This document shows, piece after piece, positions 40,501-46,500 of a stretch of 64,000 nucleotides of DNA. Each line of letters begins with the position of its first letter. The stretch's first letter is position 1. The DNA comes from Haliclystus octoradiatus (lineage: Eukaryota; Cnidaria; Staurozoa; Stauromedusae; Haliclystidae). A program made the position numbers and the translations under genes. The notes under the pieces are model-generated. The model was not told where the DNA came from and ran no database searches. It saw only the letters and a program-made list of their open reading frames with translations. Where the stretch lies: assembly GCA_916610825.1 (NCBI GenBank), contig OU744450.1, positions 19,274,814 to 19,338,813 on the forward strand, in the 5' to 3' direction.

Positions 40501-43500
40501 GAATTGATGTTTTGTGATAGTGAATGAATTGGGGACCAATAGTATATAGGTGCTATTTCCAATGGGCTAAAAATCCCACACTAGTTTTATAGACCCTATG
40601 GCTTTAGAAACAAACCGCGGTGATGGTATGCAGGCTAGGACTATGTTACTAAGTGACTGAACAGATTTATGCATGTGAAACAACAATGATGATTTGATAA
40701 GAAATAACAATGATGATGGCATTGAAATGATATATATTAATAACCTTACGCAGACTCGACTTCGTTCAATTTTTCTTTTGGGACATTGCAGAATTTGAAA
40801 TAGAAGCATGTTTCCAAATTCTCAATAAATGACGTGTCAACCTAATAGGGAAAAGAAAGCATTTTGAGTGTCAGTAGGGTTAGATAAAAATCACCCAAGC
40901 AATTTTGGATGCAAAATTACAATACAAGAAGGAAACCATTTTATAGGACCTTGATTGTCAGTCCCCATGGAAAATGTGTTGGGTGTATGAACTGCTCATG
41001 AACTGTTCAAGAGCCCCCTGAGCTGTGCGTGAAAAGTTCATGAAGTTTAATGAACTGTTCATGAACACCTTATAAACAGTTAATGATAAGTGTACCATTT
41101 AATGTTCATCAACTTCTTCACAGGGTGACACAAAAAATTTATTAGATCCAGATAAGGTAAGAACTTTAACATCTGTTTGTTAATTGAATGTAAAATTAAT
41201 ATTCTTAAATACATACATCGCTGCAGAGTGGATCATCAATTTCAACCAATTCTTTTTGTAACGGGGCAACAGATGTATCAACCAAATACTTCAATATAAT
41301 TCCAAGTGCTGTAATCTTCAAATGCTCCTAATAAAGACATGAATGAAATAAAGAAAAATAAAACAAATATTATAAGCAAAATAAAATTACTCATTGTCTC
41401 AGATAATGAAAGTTGGGTCATTTAGCGACAATCTCAATAAAATTGCTCATGTCTACAATGCTACATTCTGATGTATATAGGAAAACGTAGCTATAAATTA
41501 TCGTTTTGAACGTCCAGCTATGAATTATCATTTCAAACATTATTGATTTGAGTCATTGAGCAACATTGAATTTAACAAAATAATTTCAAGTTACAAATGT
41601 TGGTTGTCATCCTGCCATAAAACAAATAATGAATAGAGAGAGCTTTGATTTACAGCCTGATGACTGCACTAGCGTGGCTGTGGGAACACGAGAAAGAGTT
41701 AGCCTATTCTGTAACGCCTTTTTCTCGTGTTCTCACTACGCGACGCTTGTGCAATTATCAGACTGTAATCCATAGCCATCTACTTAATATCTGTTAATTG
41801 GTGACCTTATTGTTATCATCAATATAATTGATTGATAATAAAACCAAACATTACAATGATCTTTGCTATCAATCAAACCTTATTAACATAATAGCCTACA
41901 CTTACAAGTACATACATCAGACAAAAGAATTTAAATTTCAAAAATAGTCTAAAATCTAGAATATCTTCATCGATTGTAATGAATTTCAATGACAAGAGAT
42001 GATAATAGAATTTTACAATGAGTCTTCGCTAAACGTCTGAAAATCCTCATGCTGATACATTGGTAGCTGCACCTCAAAGAGTGATGTATGATCTATATAG
42101 TAGGGCCAACAACAAAAGACATACTCCAACACTTGGACCTCGGTATCCAATCAAAACCATGCCAGTTGACTCATCCTCAGTGGGGAACTTGACAGATTGA
42201 GATGAATCAGTTTCTAATTGTGGAATTGGATTCATCCAAGGTCGATCAAATGATGGTAGTTCACCCTGTGTAAATTAATGAAAAACAGATAATATAAAAT
42301 TTAATGCTCAAAAAGTTGCTATGCTTACTAGACTGACGAATATTTGAATCCATCCTTCTGCAGTCCATTGCTGTAAAATCCGTTTTACTATGATTAATAT
42401 CAATCAAATTTAACATATTTACAGATCTTTGATCAATCCTGATTATGAGAAAATTACTGAATCCAGGAACTGTTCATAGAAGTTCATGAAATATTCATTA
42501 GGCCTGTATTATTCCAAAATAGTTGATGAACCCTATAAACGGTCATTAAGGGGGTTCGCGACAGTAGCCCCATTTTGAATTTATAATTAGTCATTTTTGT
42601 ATGAAAAAACAATTTAAAGATGGCAGCTTGTTTTGTAAGAACAAGCGAGAAATGTGAAAACGCAATGTTAACTCAAATGTTTTTAAAAGAGCTTTTGGAT
42701 ATTCAATCAAATGAGATATATCATAATATTTATTGAATATAAGTAAAAGTAATGTGGACGGTGTCGCCCTACTGAAGGCACCCGTACCACTCCTCTATTT
42801 CTGGAGGAGTGGCTCTTTTCGCTAAGAGCAATGATGTTAAACACTCCTTAGATCTCAGCCGCGACGCTGAAGATCAATTTCAACAGATTTCATGGCAGAT
42901 AGGCATTTATTGTTAATGCGCAACGATGCGCCGCAGCTACTCACAATGCAATTCCTTCTGAACCATTCCATCCGCCATCCTTAGATGGTACTCATTTGAT
43001 GTTACAGATAAAGTCAAGGCTGAGTTGACCTCAGGGGGATTTGAACCACAGTCGATCAGATATGATACGATCTGAAGTTCGGTTGCTCTGCCAACTGAGA
43101 TAATCACCCCTATTGTCTATAACTACCTCAGTAGTGCTTGAAACGTTATTTTTGTTTATAATGGCTAAAATAGTGTCAGCATGCCAGCATACATTTGTTT
43201 CTGCTTTTGAAGTGGGAGTTTTTTGTTGTGAAATTACATTGTTTACATTATGTAGTGACTTCCGAAAGGTAAGTTTGAAAGCATTTAAACGCATTTCAAC
43301 ATAGCTTTTGATTTATAATTACTGTATTAACTCATCAAATGGCATTGGTGATTGTCTGTATTTGTGATATAGCCATGCAAAGATTAACCTAGCTATTCAT
43401 GATCTAAAAGTCGGAAGTCCAACGTATCATTTCACTATTTTAAAATCTTTCCCACTGTTTAAAAACAATTGTTTTCAGATGTTGTCCATAAAACTGGAGG

Positions 43501-46500
43501 GCTCCTTTAATATTCCTGAGAGAGCTGTCTTGAAATTAACTCAGTTCTATTTTAATTGATTTTATGGGTTTTAATGAGCAAAATGGGGTATAATTATCCT
43601 CGTTCCCCTGATGAGAAATTAATTTGAGGAATTCATGTTATATTGGTCAAATATCATTTCTACATATGTACGCCACTGTGGTACATAAATTGTTTGCTTG
43701 AAATATCCTGGAGCTCGTTTCCCCTTGTAGAGAACTGAATTTTCGTCATTAAATTGAATATTTCATTTTGATCCACTTTTGCCGGTAAACAAATATGGTG
43801 ACCCCTTATTTTTATTTGTGATATAGATAGTACACACCATAGACATAGTTCACAGAAAATGTGAAGAAAAAATTATAGTTTTTTATATGAGCATCTTGAT
43901 GTAAAGTACTGAAAATAGGTGAAAATGAGCACTCTCCAGGGGGTCTCATTAAAGACAACCATGATTAGGTAGGGTCAAATTTTAAATATGCTATGTATTG
44001 ATATATGTCTGATAGTCTTTCGTCAAAAAATCTGTGTCGCTCATGCATCCATCTGATTTTTTGAAGAATATCAAACAACTGCGCAGATTTTGGTCCCCAA
44101 ATCAGTGGGGTTTCAGTGACCAATGTGCCCCAAATAATACGGTGACCCCTCATTTTTATTTCATATTTTCAGACTTATACTTTAAGAATGTTTGCACCAA
44201 ATTTCAACGATTTATTATAGAATTGAAATTTGGCATTATGTGTAGCGAACCCCCTTAACTGTTCATGAACACCTTATATATAAACAGTTCATAAATGTAT
44301 CTTGCCTATTTTAATGTGTTATTTTTTTTTATGAACAATCCATCAAGATTAGGCCATTTACTGCCAATGAAATATTGTTACAGGGGAATGTTGAACAGCC
44401 TTATTTTCAAGAACAGATTGTGGATGTGGGTTCTTGACAACAGTTTTCAAAAAGTGGATGTAGGCTATATTGTATAACACTAATGAGTGTTTGAGATATT
44501 TCTGATTACCCGTGGTTTTTGTAAGGGTATTCTGTGAGATATAATTAGAGTCTTCATTGGTTGCAATTCATTTTCAAAAAAGTTATTAATCCAGAAACAT
44601 GATTCCACTGACCTTTTCAATGATTTTCTTCTCAAAGGTATCTAGAGTTTTAAAGATCTCATTTTCGTCAATCTGTCCAGTAATAGTGATGGAAAGGTTG
44701 TCTGGCCGATAAAAGGAACGGTGATAATCGTTCACCTATATTTGAACAAATAGTATAAACTTTATCTTATGATTACAAAATACACATTCCTAAATACCAA
44801 TTCAGAATAAATCAATAATGTATTTCATTACCAAATATACACACTTAGGCTATTATTCATCATTTTTAAGGAAGGTGCAGTCAAACCTAGAAATTTTCAA
44901 ATAGCCCTCTTGTTTGGGGAGTTGGCCCTTATAAATCATAGTGCCACCCCTGGCAAACATACCTGAACAGTACAAATTGATGTAAAAAAAAATTGTAAAG
45001 GATACAAAACGGAAAACGGAAAACGGAAAACTGGATAATAGCGTTAAAATCAATAGAAAAATATGAAGGAAAAAGGTTAAATTTTACGGTTTCATGTCAT
45101 TAGAACCACTCAAACATTTATCACAAAAAGTTGGGATAAAACTTTTCATCAAATTATGCCTTTTTATAAATTTTCAAAACCTTGATTAACTTACCTTTTT
45201 ATGAGAACATGAATCTCTAATATTTGCCATTATTCCGCCTGTTTCACTCTAAAATTCAAAATGATTAACTTTCATTATTGTTATTGGGATTAAAAAATCA
45301 TGAATGTTATATAGTTTTCTATCTCTTTACAAAAAATATATATGCAGTAAATAATGTACCCAGATAGCCTAGATACAATGTAACAAAAAATCCAAGTTTT
45401 ACTTACGTATGTTTCATATATTCAGTGATATCATGAACTGGTTATTGTAAAGGTAGATAGGCCTACAGAATATTTAGGTTCAAATCCGGGTAGGTAGGTT
45501 GATTGGAAGAAGATTTCAACATGCTACAGCTTTGAATTAATATTTTCTTTATTGAGCAATTCTACCACTAAGTTATACTTGAAAGCTGACATGATTATAC
45601 TGATTTTTGAAATCAAATATACTTACACTGTAACCACTCTCGCCTGGATACATAGCACGTAAGAATTCAAGATGCGTTCTGCTACCACCAGTGTTTTCTC
45701 TGGCTTGCATTTCACAATAAACAACACCGGCATCTTCACCTTGTCCGTTAACATGATGTACCTCAGTTAAATAGCCAGATGGCTATCAGAATGAATAAGA
45801 ATAGAATAAAAATGTCAACTAATACAACAATAAAACAATTTTTAGCATATAACACTAGTCAAACCTATTATAACCGTCACCTCTATACAGTAACCACCTG
45901 TTTATAGTGGCTACTCTTGGTATGTCTATAATAGTATTTTCTATTGAATCAACCCTTTACACAAAGGTCACCTGTATATAGCAGTAAATTTGTCTACCTC
46001 TCATAGCTGGCTGTTATATAAAGGTTTCACTGTAGCTGGTTAATGTATTTAACATTTGACGTAATAAAATTATGTATGGAAGGTCAACAAGGGCTAATGT
46101 TGAAGCATGTAAAAATCATAAAGTAGATGAAGGAATTGCAATAAGGTTAAATTGACCCTGCCGAGAATGACATGACATTACTTTGCATTAGAAAACAGGA
46201 CAATGTACCTCATTTGGAATCAAAAGATTTTCATTTCAAAGAAATTACTTATTCTTAATTAAATAATTAGCTAAAATCCCAAAGTATCGAATTATATAAA
46301 GTAGCATAGTCTTATTTATATCAACTTTCCTAAGATACTGTTTGGAATTAAGTTTTACTTGAAAGACATTGATTGGTCTTTTGTTCTACGTTTGTGAATA
46401 AGTACTTCAAATAAGTGTTATAACTCACCGTTAGTGTTGGATATAGTATATGATCGAGATAAATTGGCATTAAATTGAGAAATCCTTCACTTCCAGCTGT

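Noticed and set aside
43030-43112. tRNA gene on the - strand
   Set aside because: A and B boxes are present but there is no pairing acceptor stem, and the sequence continues into a repeated SINE body.
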